Positions 1-9,361 are shown, numbered from the stretch's first letter. The stretch is 64,000 nt of DNA from an uncultured Bacteroides sp. (GCA_947074345.1 CAMTPH010000003.1:1-64000), one strand, 5' to 3'. A program made the numbers and translations. Notes: generated from the sequence alone by a model not told the origin.

Positions 1-53
1 AGAGCATAACCTTGCCAAGGTTAGGGTCGCGAGTTCGAGTCTCGTTTTCCGCT
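1..53 (+). tRNA. tRNA-Gly (anticodon GCC), 3' part
   Basis: The window opens inside a tRNA gene. The anticodon arm is AACCT-TTGCCAA-AGGTT minus shared ends, giving anticodon GCC (glycine). The T arm is GCGAG-TTCGAGT-CTCGT at 29-45 and the 3' acceptor strand TTTCCGC is at 46-52 with discriminator T at 53. The 5' acceptor strand and most of the D arm lie outside the window. CCA is not encoded, as is common in Bacteroidetes. Confidence 0.9.
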
Positions 54-54
54 C

Positions 55-81
55 AAAGGTCTTCTTCGGAAGACCTTTTTT
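55..81 (+). terminator. Rho-independent terminator of the tRNA-Gly transcript
   Basis: A 10-bp stem AAAGGTCTTC / GAAGACCTTT closed by a TTCG tetraloop is followed directly by a T run. It begins two bases after the tRNA 3' end, so it ends that transcript. Confidence 0.9.
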
Positions 82-431
82 GTTATATACCTATCTCGTC
101 TCGATAAACGATTAATTTAATTGTGGTTATATCCTTATAAACTGTTTGTTTTCTGTTATCTTTATCAAATTGCAACATATAACTTTTTTGATTGTATTTG
201 TGTAGTTTAAATCCTTTTGCTGTTTCGTAAATAATTATATCTCTTAATGAATGATGTTGCTAAAGAGAAACTAGTTGGATGCATGGTTTATTAAACTGTC
301 GCCGCGGTTCTTGGTCATGAAGTAGGGTTTATTGGTTATCATACAAATATTGATAAAAACAAGTTGATTTTTAAACTTAATATTTATCTCATTCGTTTGT
401 TTTATTATTCATTCGAACAAAATCCTTGAGT
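82..431. other. 350-bp intergenic region, no convincing gene
   Basis: The stretch between the tRNA terminator and the metallophosphoesterase is AT-rich. A frame starting with ATG at 247 stays open to 429 apart from one TAA at 292-294. No recognisable family is visible in its translation. It may be chance or a decayed short gene. No perfect TAnnTTTG promoter box was found in front of the next gene. Confidence 0.4.
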
Positions 432-1574
432 ATGCTTTATCTTATTTTATTATTTATCATAATCGCTTTAGCTGATACCTTCATTTGGTGGAATTTTCTT
501 AAAAAGAAAAAGTCTTTTCTTACTGTTTTATTCTGGCTTCCTCTAGTTATAATGGTTGTATCGGTAATCTTGGGACTCAATGGCATTTATACTTATTATA
601 CGCTTCGTGTATTCTTTGTCTTGATGATATGTTTTGGTTTTCCTTCAATCGTCTTTGCCGTGATATCTCTTGTTGCCAACTTGGTGGGTATTTTTACGAA
701 GCGAACTAAATTAGTTCGAACCTCATTGATATTTGGTGTCGTGTTTGTTGTGATTGGATGCGGTATATATGGTTTTACCTATGGTTGGAAGCGTTTTGAT
801 GTAGTAGAACAAGTGGTGAAATCGCCCGATATTCCACCTGCATTCAATAATTACCGTATCGTGCAGTTGTCTGATTTGCATGTTGGAACATTCGATCATG
901 ATCCGGCCGTACTAGATACTCTAATCAATATTGTGAACTCACTAAAAGCAGATTTAATCGTTTTCACCGGAGATTTAATCAATGTTCATCACAATGAAGT
1001 TGATCCATATATGGAGGCTTTATCAAAGATGAAAGCTACCGATGGCGTTATATCTATTATGGGCAATCACGACTATGCCTATTACGACAAAGAGGCCGAT
1101 GAAGATGAATTAAATAGACGCATATTGGCGTTAGAACAAAAAGAGCGAGATATGGGTTGGGACTTACTGCTTAATGAGAATAGAGTCTTTGAAAGAGACG
1201 GACAATATTTGGCTATAGTAGGAGTCGAAAACGATAGTAAACCGCCGCATCCTGCTCGTGGGGATTTAAAAGCTGCATTAGTAGGAATACCTGAAGGTGC
1301 ATATGTTATATTGTTATCACACGATCCATCTCATTGGAGACGAGAAGTAGTGCCCGAAACGAATATTCCGGTTACTTTATCTGGACATACCCATGCTATG
1401 CAATTTAAGATAGGAAATATATCTCCGGCGCAATTGATTTATGACGAGTGGGGTGGTCATTTCGACGAAGATGAACAAATGCTCTATGTGAATGTAGGTA
1501 CAGGTTCAAACGTACCATTCCGATTCGGAGCTTGGTCCGAAATCGGTTTGATAACGCTTGTGCATGAAGATTAA
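432..1574 (+). CDS. Membrane-anchored metallophosphoesterase
   Basis: This is a calcineurin-like phosphoesterase of the YkuE/YaeI type. Four hydrophobic segments in the first 120 residues anchor the protein, and the catalytic domain follows from about residue 135. The metal-binding motifs appear in order: SDLHVG near 148, GDLIN near 180, GNHDY near 211, LSHDP near 300 and SGHTHAMQ near 325. A dinuclear metal site and phosphoester hydrolysis are known for the family; the substrate here cannot be told. I chose ATG at 432. A TTG at 426 would add two residues. The gene ends two bases from the convergent fbp. Confidence 0.85.
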   Translation: MLYLILLFIIIALADTFIWWNFLKKKKSFLTVLFWLPLVIMVVSVILGLNGIYTYYTLRVFFVLMICFGFPSIVFAVISLVANLVGIFTKRTKLVRTSLIFGVVFVVIGCGIYGFTYGWKRFDVVEQVVKSPDIPPAFNNYRIVQLSDLHVGTFDHDPAVLDTLINIVNSLKADLIVFTGDLINVHHNEVDPYMEALSKMKATDGVISIMGNHDYAYYDKEADEDELNRRILALEQKERDMGWDLLLNENRVFERDGQYLAIVGVENDSKPPHPARGDLKAALVGIPEGAYVILLSHDPSHWRREVVPETNIPVTLSGHTHAMQFKIGNISPAQLIYDEWGGHFDEDEQMLYVNVGTGSNVPFRFGAWSEIGLITLVHED

Positions 1575-1575
1575 T

Positions 1576-3576
1576 TTAAAACGAAACTCTTTCTTTGATT
1601 AGACCGTTGCGGTATGCAACCAAAAGTTTCTTTAAGTCGCTAATCTGAGAAATCAATTCTCTTCCTTTGTCGGTGTCTTTCACCATCATTCGTTGAGAAT
1701 TGAACTCGATAACGTGTGTAGTCGATTTAATATCTTGTCCCTCTTCAATTGCCTCTTGGCGTGATTGGAAAGGATCGTGTTGTACTAGCTGCATGCCATG
1801 TGAGTGATAAACCAACGTATAACCGGCAATACCTGTTTCAGGTTGATAGGCTTTAGAAAATCCTCCATCGATAACCAATAGTTTACCATTTGCCTTCATC
1901 GGCTGTTCGCCTTTGATAGTTTTCACCGGTACATGTCCGTTTATAATATGTGTATGTTGACCGTATACACCAAATTCGTTAAGTATCTTATCACACGCCT
2001 CTTCGTTGTCGCGAAGTGTATAATAATGCCCTTTAAGCTCTTTCTGAATATCTTTGTTTTCTAAGAAATAGCGTTCGAAAGTTGCCATCTTACTTTTGTC
2101 AAACGATGGAGAATCGGGTCCGCACCATACATACCAAATATAATCCATGGCAAATTGCTTTTCGTCTTCTTCTACATCGTCGTAATAAGCAGTACGCATC
2201 AATTGGTCAATCTTATCCATTAACTTCTTTCCCGAATAGTCTTTGCCATTGATTGACACCTTCTTGAAGCTGCCATCTACGTTCATTGGTACAGATGCAT
2301 GAAACAAAAGATTGGAGTTGCTAACCGTATACATACTTCCATATCTATATAGGCAATCCATGTGTTTCTTCAATTTATCACTGTTTTGGAAAGAATACTG
2401 AATTTTCTTCACTAAGTCTTCTTCCTCATCAGTCAACTTGTATGGATTTTTAGGATCGATAGTAGGGAAGTTGTTGTCACGCATAGCATACTCTTTGCCA
2501 TTGTACATATATATACCTTTCTCGAAATCTATGTTTTCTAAAAGCTTTCTGTTGTCCATGTTAAACTCTGGTCGACGATTGATAATATCGGCCTCTAATT
2601 TAAATTGAATAACAGTTATTGCTTTGTGCATTTGTGCGATTAAACGGCGAGTTTTTTCATTATATCTCGAATCTTCATCGCTTGCTTTAGGCATGAATAT
2701 GGTGCAAGGATCGTTTGCATAAGCATCCATTGCAAATGTTGCCAATGGCAATAAATTTATTCCATAACCATCTTCGAGAGTAGCCATGTTGCCATAACGC
2801 ATAGACATACGTATCACATTAGCCATGCAACTGGTATTGCCCGATGCTGCTCCCATCCAAAGAATATCATGATTTCCCCATTGGATATCGAAATTATGAT
2901 AGTTGCAAAGAGTGTCCATGATGATATGTGCACCTGGTCCACGGTCAAAGATATCGCCTACAATATGAAGAGAATCTATTGTTAATCTTTGAATTAGATT
3001 ACACATAGCGATAATGAAATCATCGGCACGTTTAGTTGATATAATAGTGCTAATAATAACATTGATATAAGCATGCTTATTAGGCTCAATGCTTGTTTCG
3101 TGCAATAATTCTTGGATTATATATGAGAACTCTTTTGGTAGCGACTTGCGAACTTTTGAACGGGTGTATTTAGAAGAAACGTTTTGGCATATCTTTACGA
3201 GTTGATTTAAAGTGATTAAATACCAATCATCCAAATCTTTCTCTTTGGCTTTCACAAGCTGAAGCTTTTCTTCAGGATAATAGATTAAGGTGCAAATCTC
3301 TTTCTTTTCGGTTTCTCTAAGAGAGTTGCCAAATATCTCGTTTACTTTTCTTTTAATAGCACCTGATGCGTTTTTTAATACATGTTGAAATGCTTCATCT
3401 TCTCCATGAAGATCGGTTAAGAAGTGTTCCGTTCCTTTTGGTAGATTTAGAATTGCCTCCAGGTTGATAATCTCAGTACTGGCATCGGCAATGGTTGGAA
3501 AGCTGCGAGATAAGAGTTGCAAATAGTGTAAATCATCTTGCAGGCTTTCGGGAGTAATATTGTTTAAAGCTGTCAT
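1576..3576 (-). CDS. fbp: Fructose-1,6-bisphosphatase, class III
   Basis: It hydrolyses fructose 1,6-bisphosphate to fructose 6-phosphate in gluconeogenesis. The 666-residue length matches the class III (Bacillus YydE-type) enzymes, which belong to the calcineurin-like phosphatases and are unrelated to the classical enzyme. Visible metal-site motifs are TDLHGED near residue 55, GDIFDRGPGAH at 207-217, GNHD at 234-237 and NGHVPVK near 550. VIDGGFSKAY near the C terminus is also typical of the class. It is a single gene between a convergent phosphoesterase and a co-directional transporter 42 bp upstream. Start ATG; no perfect promoter box was seen in the short upstream gap, so it may be read with the transporter. 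Confidence 0.93.
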   Translation of the reverse strand: MTALNNITPESLQDDLHYLQLLSRSFPTIADASTEIINLEAILNLPKGTEHFLTDLHGEDEAFQHVLKNASGAIKRKVNEIFGNSLRETEKKEICTLIYYPEEKLQLVKAKEKDLDDWYLITLNQLVKICQNVSSKYTRSKVRKSLPKEFSYIIQELLHETSIEPNKHAYINVIISTIISTKRADDFIIAMCNLIQRLTIDSLHIVGDIFDRGPGAHIIMDTLCNYHNFDIQWGNHDILWMGAASGNTSCMANVIRMSMRYGNMATLEDGYGINLLPLATFAMDAYANDPCTIFMPKASDEDSRYNEKTRRLIAQMHKAITVIQFKLEADIINRRPEFNMDNRKLLENIDFEKGIYMYNGKEYAMRDNNFPTIDPKNPYKLTDEEEDLVKKIQYSFQNSDKLKKHMDCLYRYGSMYTVSNSNLLFHASVPMNVDGSFKKVSINGKDYSGKKLMDKIDQLMRTAYYDDVEEDEKQFAMDYIWYVWCGPDSPSFDKSKMATFERYFLENKDIQKELKGHYYTLRDNEEACDKILNEFGVYGQHTHIINGHVPVKTIKGEQPMKANGKLLVIDGGFSKAYQPETGIAGYTLVYHSHGMQLVQHDPFQSRQEAIEEGQDIKSTTHVIEFNSQRMMVKDTDKGRELISQISDLKKLLVAYRNGLIKERVSF

Positions 3577-3618
3577 ATTATAGTTATAATATTAATTAAA
3601 GGTTATGATGAATTTATT

Positions 3619-5283
3619 TTAGGTTAAGAGAATTATTAGAATTATCTGCGCTATAATAACGCGTAAGAACATACAAAATGGATAAACTGTAGCATAAGCC
3701 ACAGAAGGCTTATCGTTAGACATGGTTTCGTTGGTGTAACTTAATGCCATTGGGTTGGCCATACTTCCACAAATCATTCCGGCAACTGTACCGAAATCTA
3801 ATCTCATGAATTTTAAAGCAATTATACCTACGATTAATACAGGAACAATCGTTAAACCGGCTCCTAATGCTATCCATAATAAACCTTCGGAACGAAAAAC
3901 GGTTTCAAAGAAGTGTGCGCCTGCATTTAAACCTAAACAAGCAAGATACATAGACAACCCTAAAGCTCTCAACATTAAGTTGGCGCTGCGTGTGGTGTAT
4001 GTAACCATATGTAAACGTGGACCAAAGGTTCCTATTAATATTCCTATGATAATAGGGCCACCTGCTAATCCCAATTTTACTGGCGTACTGATGCCAGGGA
4101 TGTTAAATGGGATGGCTCCCAATGCCAATCCTATAACGATACCTATGAAAACTGCTACTAAGTTAGGTTCTTTTAGGCTTTTAATAGCATTTCCTAACAC
4201 TTTTTCTACATTTTTTATTGCACCAGCTTCGCCAACTACCGTTAAGCGGTCGCCTAATTGCAGAGTTAAGTCGGGTGTGGCAAGTAATTGAACTCCCGAA
4301 CGATATACACGGCTAATATTTATGCCATATTGATTACGTAAACGTAAAGAGCTTAGTTTTTTGCCATTGAGTTCAGGACGTGTCACAACAATACCTTGCG
4401 ATATTAGTTGATTGTCAATTGCATTCCAATCGATATCTTCTTTATTCCAATCGGTATTTTCTTGCTTTCCAAATAGGATAGTTAAGGCTTGAATATCTTT
4501 GTCGGCAGTAATGATTAATAATCGATCTCCTTCTCTTAATACCTTCTCTGAGGTAGGAATTGTTACATTTCCATCTCTCCATAGTCTGGAAATAACAAAT
4601 TTGGGATAACTCATATGAGCTATATCGACAATGCTCTTTCCAAATATTGCGGGGTTTTGTACTAAGAAAGCACCAATATATGTATGATTCTCGCTTTCTT
4701 CTGAATCGGTGTTTAAATCTTGTTGTCTAACAAGAAGTTTTTTAATGAAGATAATGGCAAATATTACGCCTACAACACCAAGTGGATAGGCTACAGCGCA
4801 ACCCAATGCAGGTGTATTGCTTTCCAATCCTAATTGTTTTAAAGTTTGCTGAGCAGCACCAAGAGCGGGTGTATTTGTAACAGCTCCACACAAAACACCG
4901 ATAATGTCAGGCAAAGCAATGCCATTGATGAAACTGGCAGCAATAGCAAGAAGCGTACCTAAAAGCACAATTCCTGATGCTAATAGGTTTAGTGTAACAC
5001 CTCCTTTGCGAAAGGAACTAAAGAAACCTGGACCAACTTGCAGTCCTAAGGCATATACAAAGATTACTAAACCAAAACTTTCAGCATAATTAAGCATCTG
5101 TGGGTCAATAGAAATACCAAAGTGTCCGGCCAGAATACCAACAAAAAACACGAAAGTAACACCTAATGAAACTCCTAATACATGAATTTTTCCTAAACCA
5201 AGTCCTATGGCCGAAATTACTGATAATACAACTACTGCTTGTAGGGCAGAATGTTCGATGAATAGATTACTTAACCATTCCAT
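3619..5283 (-). CDS. Putative transporter, AspT/YidE/YbjL family
   Basis: This 554-residue inner-membrane protein has two hydrophobic halves (about residues 10-180 and 370-554). Between them lie two tandem soluble domains of the RCK_C/TrkA_C type (about 200-280 and 290-365). That architecture defines the aspartate:alanine exchanger family, AspT/YidE/YbjL. RCK_C domains usually bind a ligand that gates transport. The substrate is unknown; dicarboxylate or amino acid exchange is a family-level guess. A TAnnTTTG box sits 18 bp upstream, so the gene probably has its own promoter. Confidence 0.85.
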   Translation of the reverse strand: MEWLSNLFIEHSALQAVVVLSVISAIGLGLGKIHVLGVSLGVTFVFFVGILAGHFGISIDPQMLNYAESFGLVIFVYALGLQVGPGFFSSFRKGGVTLNLLASGIVLLGTLLAIAASFINGIALPDIIGVLCGAVTNTPALGAAQQTLKQLGLESNTPALGCAVAYPLGVVGVIFAIIFIKKLLVRQQDLNTDSEESENHTYIGAFLVQNPAIFGKSIVDIAHMSYPKFVISRLWRDGNVTIPTSEKVLREGDRLLIITADKDIQALTILFGKQENTDWNKEDIDWNAIDNQLISQGIVVTRPELNGKKLSSLRLRNQYGINISRVYRSGVQLLATPDLTLQLGDRLTVVGEAGAIKNVEKVLGNAIKSLKEPNLVAVFIGIVIGLALGAIPFNIPGISTPVKLGLAGGPIIIGILIGTFGPRLHMVTYTTRSANLMLRALGLSMYLACLGLNAGAHFFETVFRSEGLLWIALGAGLTIVPVLIVGIIALKFMRLDFGTVAGMICGSMANPMALSYTNETMSNDKPSVAYATVYPFCMFLRVIIAQIILIILLT

Positions 5284-5300
5284 ATTTAAAAATTAGCGCG

Positions 5301-5308
5301 CAAATATA
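5301..5308 (-). promoter_or_regulatory. -7 box for the AspT-like transporter
   Basis: The plus strand reads CAAATATA, so the minus strand is TATATTTG, a perfect TAnnTTTG. It would give a leader of about 14 nt for the gene starting at 5283. Confidence 0.55.
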
Positions 5309-5316
5309 TAAACAAT

Positions 5317-6669
5317 TTATGCGCGTACAAAACTTTTATTTAACCATTTAAGGCTATACCAGCGTTTAATGAAGATGGCACCTCTGATATTTTCGTCTAA
5401 TAAAAAGGCTAACCACATGCCAAATAATCCATATCCCCAATGAATACCTAACAAATATCCTCCTCCAACTGCAATGCTCCACATAACAATCAATCCTACA
5501 TAGAAAGGATAATTTACATCTCCGGCAGCTCTTAATGCATTGGTTGCAAAGATATTGATTGGTCGGCCGATCTCTAGAACAGTATCAATCCACAATACGG
5601 TTACACCAATACTAATGATTTCCGGATTCTTGGTTAACCATCCTAAAATGTATTTTCCGAATATTGCGATTGTGCACGATAATAGGAATGTTATTAATAC
5701 AGACCTTTTCATCACATACTTGCCCAGTAAGAATGCGGCATTGGGTTTACCTTCGCCAATAAGTTGCCCAATGCAGATTGCTCCTCCTTGTGCCATTGCA
5801 ATGCTAAATAGATAAACAAACATAATAATGTTGGCACAGTATGTTCGCGCAGCAAGTGCTTCGACACTTAGCATATTGATAAAATAGGTGATGACAACTT
5901 GTGATGAACTGTACGAAAACTGTTCGCCGGCAGATGGTAATCCAATCTTCATAAGGTTTTTCAACTCAATCCAAGGGAATGGTTTAAAGTAAGATAGAGG
6001 AAAACGTTGAATATGTACTTTAAATAAAACGAAGAATAAAATGATCATTGATGCACCACGACTAAAGGCAGTCGCTATTGCTGCACCTTCTACTCCTAAT
6101 TCGGGGAAACCAAACTTACCAAAGATCAATGAATAGTTGCCAAATATATTAAGGATATTGACAACAACAGTAACTAGCATTGGGTAAATAGCTTTGTTGG
6201 CACTGCGCAGTGAAGCAGATAAAGTAAGAGATATAGCTTGGAAAAAAGCAAAAGCACCCACAATACGCATGTACTCCACGCCATCTCCCATTAACTCAGA
6301 GTTTAGTCCCATCCATCTAAGAATTGTACTGCTCTCAAAGTATAAGAAGCAGCTGATAATGCCTCCTATAAATAGATTGACTATTAAGGATACTCCTACA
6401 ACTTGTACCACTTTCTTTTCTTGTCGCGCGCCAATGTATTGAGAGCACAATACGGATGTTCCAAGGTTTATTACTTCGAATAGCAAGAAGGTAAGCATTA
6501 CGATTTGATTAACTACTCCAACAGCAGCTACACTGTTATCCGAATGTCGACTAAGCATAAACGTGTCGACTGCTCCGAGCATCATAATCAATAATGTCTC
6601 TATAAAAATAGGGGTAGCTAATTTTGTAAGCCTTCTCTTAAGGCTATCTTGATGTAATTTATGTGTCAC
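5317..6669 (-). CDS. MATE-family multidrug/toxin exporter
   Basis: The 450-residue product has about twelve membrane helices arranged as two six-helix bundles, as in MATE cation-coupled exporters. The N terminal region has the family-typical APIFIETLLIM-like opening, seen here as TPIFIETLLIMM with MLGAVDTFMLSR following. These proteins export drugs or metabolites using H+ or Na+. It is transcribed leftward, divergently from an ABC ATPase. The substrate cannot be inferred from the sequence or its neighbours. Confidence 0.88.
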   Translation of the reverse strand: MTHKLHQDSLKRRLTKLATPIFIETLLIMMLGAVDTFMLSRHSDNSVAAVGVVNQIVMLTFLLFEVINLGTSVLCSQYIGARQEKKVVQVVGVSLIVNLFIGGIISCFLYFESSTILRWMGLNSELMGDGVEYMRIVGAFAFFQAISLTLSASLRSANKAIYPMLVTVVVNILNIFGNYSLIFGKFGFPELGVEGAAIATAFSRGASMIILFFVLFKVHIQRFPLSYFKPFPWIELKNLMKIGLPSAGEQFSYSSSQVVITYFINMLSVEALAARTYCANIIMFVYLFSIAMAQGGAICIGQLIGEGKPNAAFLLGKYVMKRSVLITFLLSCTIAIFGKYILGWLTKNPEIISIGVTVLWIDTVLEIGRPINIFATNALRAAGDVNYPFYVGLIVMWSIAVGGGYLLGIHWGYGLFGMWLAFLLDENIRGAIFIKRWYSLKWLNKSFVRA

Positions 6670-6692
6670 TTGAATAAGTAATTTTGAGTCTG

Positions 6693-6700
6693 CAAAGTTA
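6693..6700 (-). promoter_or_regulatory. -7 box for the MATE exporter
   Basis: The plus strand reads CAAAGTTA, giving TAACTTTG on the minus strand. It lies 24 bp before the start codon at 6669. Confidence 0.5.
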
Positions 6701-6767
6701 TTTAAAATAGTCCGAACAGTATATTGACATAAATCAATAAAAGAGATTTATTTCAAGGTGAATTAAT

Positions 6768-6775
6768 TATATTTG
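6768..6775 (+). promoter_or_regulatory. -7 box for the ABC ATPase gene
   Basis: TATATTTG matches TAnnTTTG and lies 22 bp before the ATG at 6798. Together with the box at 6693 it forms a divergent promoter pair. Confidence 0.5.
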
Positions 6776-6797
6776 TCGCATTATTTATTAAACCGAC

Positions 6798-7817
6798 ATG
6801 AAACAAGAAACCATTCGTATTTGTGATTTAAGTATTGGATATCGCCCAAAGAACAGTGTTCGTATGGTGGCTAGTGGTGTTAATGCTTCTTTGCATAGCG
6901 GAGAGTTGACTTGTTTGTTGGGTGCCAATGGAGTTGGAAAGTCTACCTTATTGCGTACATTATCAGGTTTTCAACCTAAGTTAAATGGCGAAATCTTCAT
7001 TAACAATAAAGAGATCGGACTATACAAAGAAAAAGAGTTGTCGAGTGTGATTAGTGTAGTGCTTACTGACAAGTGCGATATCTACAATATGACTGCAATC
7101 GATTTGATTGGTTTAGGACGAAGTCCATATACAGGTTTCTGGGGATCGTTAAGCAACCATGATAAGAATGAAATTGATAAAGCTATCCGCCTGGTTAAAA
7201 TAGAAGATTTAGCTCATCGCATGATTCATACTTTGAGTGATGGTGAACGTCAAAAAGTGATGATAGCTAAAGCGCTTGCCCAAGACACAGCTATTATTTA
7301 CCTTGATGAACCAACTGCTTTTTTAGATTTTCCAAGTAAAGTCGAGATGATGCAATTGCTTCATCGATTGAGTCGTGAAACCAATAAAACGATCTTTCTT
7401 TCTACCCATGATTTAGAATTAGCACTTCAAATTGCAGATAAGGTATGGATTATGGATAAAAAAGAGGGAGTAACTATTGGTGCACCAGAAGATTTAGCTC
7501 TAAACGGCTTTCTAGAGCGCTTTTTCGCATCTGATGGTCTTGTTTTTGATTATGCTACGGGTTTATTTAAGGTCTATAATAGATGCCATTCGCAAATAAA
7601 ATTGATTGGGAAAGGTTCAAAATACGATATGATGCGTAAGGCTCTTTTAAGAAATGGAATTATGGCACATAGTGATATAAATTCCATCTCTTTAATAGAT
7701 GCCGGACAAGATAAATCAGATGATTCGTTTATCCTTAAGTTCAATTCGGATTCTCCTTTCGAGGTATGCGGAATAGAAAATGTATTAAACTACATCAAGA
7801 ATAATACATATAATTGA
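6798..7817 (+). CDS. ABC transporter ATP-binding protein, FecE/BtuD type
   Basis: This 339-residue ATPase belongs to the importer group for siderophores, haem or cobalamin. Walker A is GANGVGKST at 42-50, the signature is LSDGERQ near 148, Walker B is IIYLDEPT near 169 and the switch histidine is in STHD near 202. The signature has Asp in place of the usual second Gly (LSDGE). About 80 residues beyond the ATPase core form a C-terminal extension of unknown role. No permease or binding protein is adjacent, so partners must be encoded elsewhere. The substrate is inferred only at family level. Confidence 0.82.
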   Translation: MKQETIRICDLSIGYRPKNSVRMVASGVNASLHSGELTCLLGANGVGKSTLLRTLSGFQPKLNGEIFINNKEIGLYKEKELSSVISVVLTDKCDIYNMTAIDLIGLGRSPYTGFWGSLSNHDKNEIDKAIRLVKIEDLAHRMIHTLSDGERQKVMIAKALAQDTAIIYLDEPTAFLDFPSKVEMMQLLHRLSRETNKTIFLSTHDLELALQIADKVWIMDKKEGVTIGAPEDLALNGFLERFFASDGLVFDYATGLFKVYNRCHSQIKLIGKGSKYDMMRKALLRNGIMAHSDINSISLIDAGQDKSDDSFILKFNSDSPFEVCGIENVLNYIKNNTYN

Positions 7818-7825
7818 TTCAGCTC

Positions 7826-8716
7826 TTATTCAGAAAAAGTTTCTTTTATTCCTTCATCTAAAGTCAGCGGTTGATAGCCAATCTCTTTTATAGCCTTTTC
7901 AATACTTAATCCACTATGGCGTGGTCTTGGGGTTATTTCTTGCATTTCTTCGGTTGTAACAGCCTTTATCAATGCAGAATCAAGCTGTAAATGGGCAGCA
8001 ACTCTATAAGCTATATCAGCAATTGAAACATTATCGCCACCACAAATATGATATATACCGCTTTTATTGTGGTGCATAAGCTTTTCTATCCCATTAGCTA
8101 TATCGCCTACATAGGTGGGTGTGCGCCATTGATCGGATACAACATTGATAGATTCTCCATTGCGCAATCTGTTGGCTACTAATTGAAGTATATTGCCATG
8201 TTGTCCTGGAAGCGGTTTTCCATAAACTACTACCACACGTACAATCGCATAATCGTTGCAGACATTAATAATACGTTTTTCGCCTTCCCATTTAGTCTTA
8301 CCGTAATAGTTTAATGGATTGGGTGTATCTTCTTCTGTATAAAGATGTTCGCTCTTGCCATCGAAAACAAAATCTGTAGATAAATGGATGAAACGGCAAT
8401 TGTATTTGTTGCATTTAATTGCTAGATATGCAACGGCTGTTGTGTTTATTAAATCAGCCTCTTCGTGATGAGTCTCACAATAATCGGGCACTGACAAAGC
8501 GGATGTGTTTATTACGATATCAGGTCGTGTTCTATTGAATAATTCAGTTAGATTATTCTCATTACAAATGTCTGCTTGTATAAATTCATATCCATCTTCA
8601 GGGTTGATATCTTGATGCAAAGAGCAAGCGTACAATTTATATTCTTTGTTTTTTGAGAAATCTTGCAATATCCTTCTTCCGGTGAAACCATTGGCACCGA
8701 TAATAAGTATCTTCAT
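7826..8716 (-). CDS. SDR-family oxidoreductase, dTDP-4-dehydrorhamnose reductase (RmlD)-like
   Basis: The 296-residue protein has a Rossmann NAD(P) motif GANGFTGR at 7-14, an STDFVFDG segment near 113-120 and the catalytic pair Tyr138/Lys142 in YGKTK. These fit the RmlD branch of extended SDRs, which make dTDP-L-rhamnose. The usual rfbA/rfbB neighbours are absent. The only other rhamnose-type gene in the window, rfbC, is 20 kb away. It could therefore be a paralogue acting on another nucleotide sugar. It follows the secreted hypothetical gene by 19 bp and is probably co-transcribed with it. Confidence 0.75.
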   Translation of the reverse strand: MKILIIGANGFTGRRILQDFSKNKEYKLYACSLHQDINPEDGYEFIQADICNENNLTELFNRTRPDIVINTSALSVPDYCETHHEEADLINTTAVAYLAIKCNKYNCRFIHLSTDFVFDGKSEHLYTEEDTPNPLNYYGKTKWEGEKRIINVCNDYAIVRVVVVYGKPLPGQHGNILQLVANRLRNGESINVVSDQWRTPTYVGDIANGIEKLMHHNKSGIYHICGGDNVSIADIAYRVAAHLQLDSALIKAVTTEEMQEITPRPRHSGLSIEKAIKEIGYQPLTLDEGIKETFSE

Positions 8717-8735
8717 AGTTGTTAGTATTGTTATG

Positions 8736-9266
8736 TTAAAATGGTTGTGTTCGTCCTTGTTGCACTTCTACACGAATACCAAAGCTGCCATTAGCCGACT
8801 TTAATTCGAAAGCTCCTCTGAAGTTGTTTCTTTCCCAAGGCATAGCGCTTCTGTTTGGCATTCTATATCCCTTCGAATTATAATCACCATATGTGTTAAG
8901 TCTCATTCCGTTTTTTAGTTTGAATGACCCCATCTGTAGATTGTCTGTATTGCTAAAACCATCAATTCTACCAAATGACGAAAATGATGGAGTAAAGATG
9001 TTGGATAAACCTTTACTGTATGTTACATCCGGGTTTAAACGAAATATTTTGGAGAAGTCTTTTGATTGATCAAGTATTTTATAGTCTAACTTAGGAATCT
9101 CAGGAGGTGAGATATTAAATAAACTTACGTCAAGCAAGAACTCTCCGTACTCCTTGTAGTTATCGTTTAAGATATATGGGGTATTGTCATCAGATGGTAT
9201 TTCTGATTGTGCATAAATGGTAAAAGGGAAGATAATAACTAAAAGACAAAATAATAGCTTTCTCAT
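8736..9266 (-). CDS. Secreted hypothetical protein
   Basis: I do not recognise the family. The product has a clear signal peptide (MRKLLFCLLVIIFPFTIYAQ) with likely cleavage after YAQ, so it is periplasmic or outer-membrane associated. The mature part of about 155 residues is polar, with many Asn, Ser and Phe. I chose ATG at 9266. An upstream in-frame start at 9290 would place eight residues before the signal peptide and inside a promoter box at 9288-9295, which argues against it. It is the first gene of a two-gene unit with the RmlD-like reductase. Confidence 0.7.
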   Translation of the reverse strand: MRKLLFCLLVIIFPFTIYAQSEIPSDDNTPYILNDNYKEYGEFLLDVSLFNISPPEIPKLDYKILDQSKDFSKIFRLNPDVTYSKGLSNIFTPSFSSFGRIDGFSNTDNLQMGSFKLKNGMRLNTYGDYNSKGYRMPNRSAMPWERNNFRGAFELKSANGSFGIRVEVQQGRTQPF

Positions 9267-9287
9267 ATTTTTAACTTGCATGAATGA

Positions 9288-9295
9288 CAAATGTA
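9288..9295 (-). promoter_or_regulatory. -7 box for the secreted protein/reductase pair
   Basis: The plus strand reads CAAATGTA, giving TACATTTG on the minus strand, a perfect TAnnTTTG. Predicted transcription starts near 9284, which supports translation from 9266 and not 9290. Confidence 0.55.
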
Positions 9296-9361
9296 TAGAA
9301 TTATGTTCAATTCTATAGAAAAAATTAAAGCTATTTAAATAAAACGATAGGAAGGGTAGAG

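Noticed and set aside
1-431. Integrated element at the tRNA-Gly 3' end
   Set aside because: No integrase and no repeated copy of the tRNA end were seen in the window.
3755-4291. Open frame of 178 codons on the plus strand
   Set aside because: It is antisense to the AspT-like transporter; the translation is Pro/Asn/Thr-rich with no domain and no promoter.
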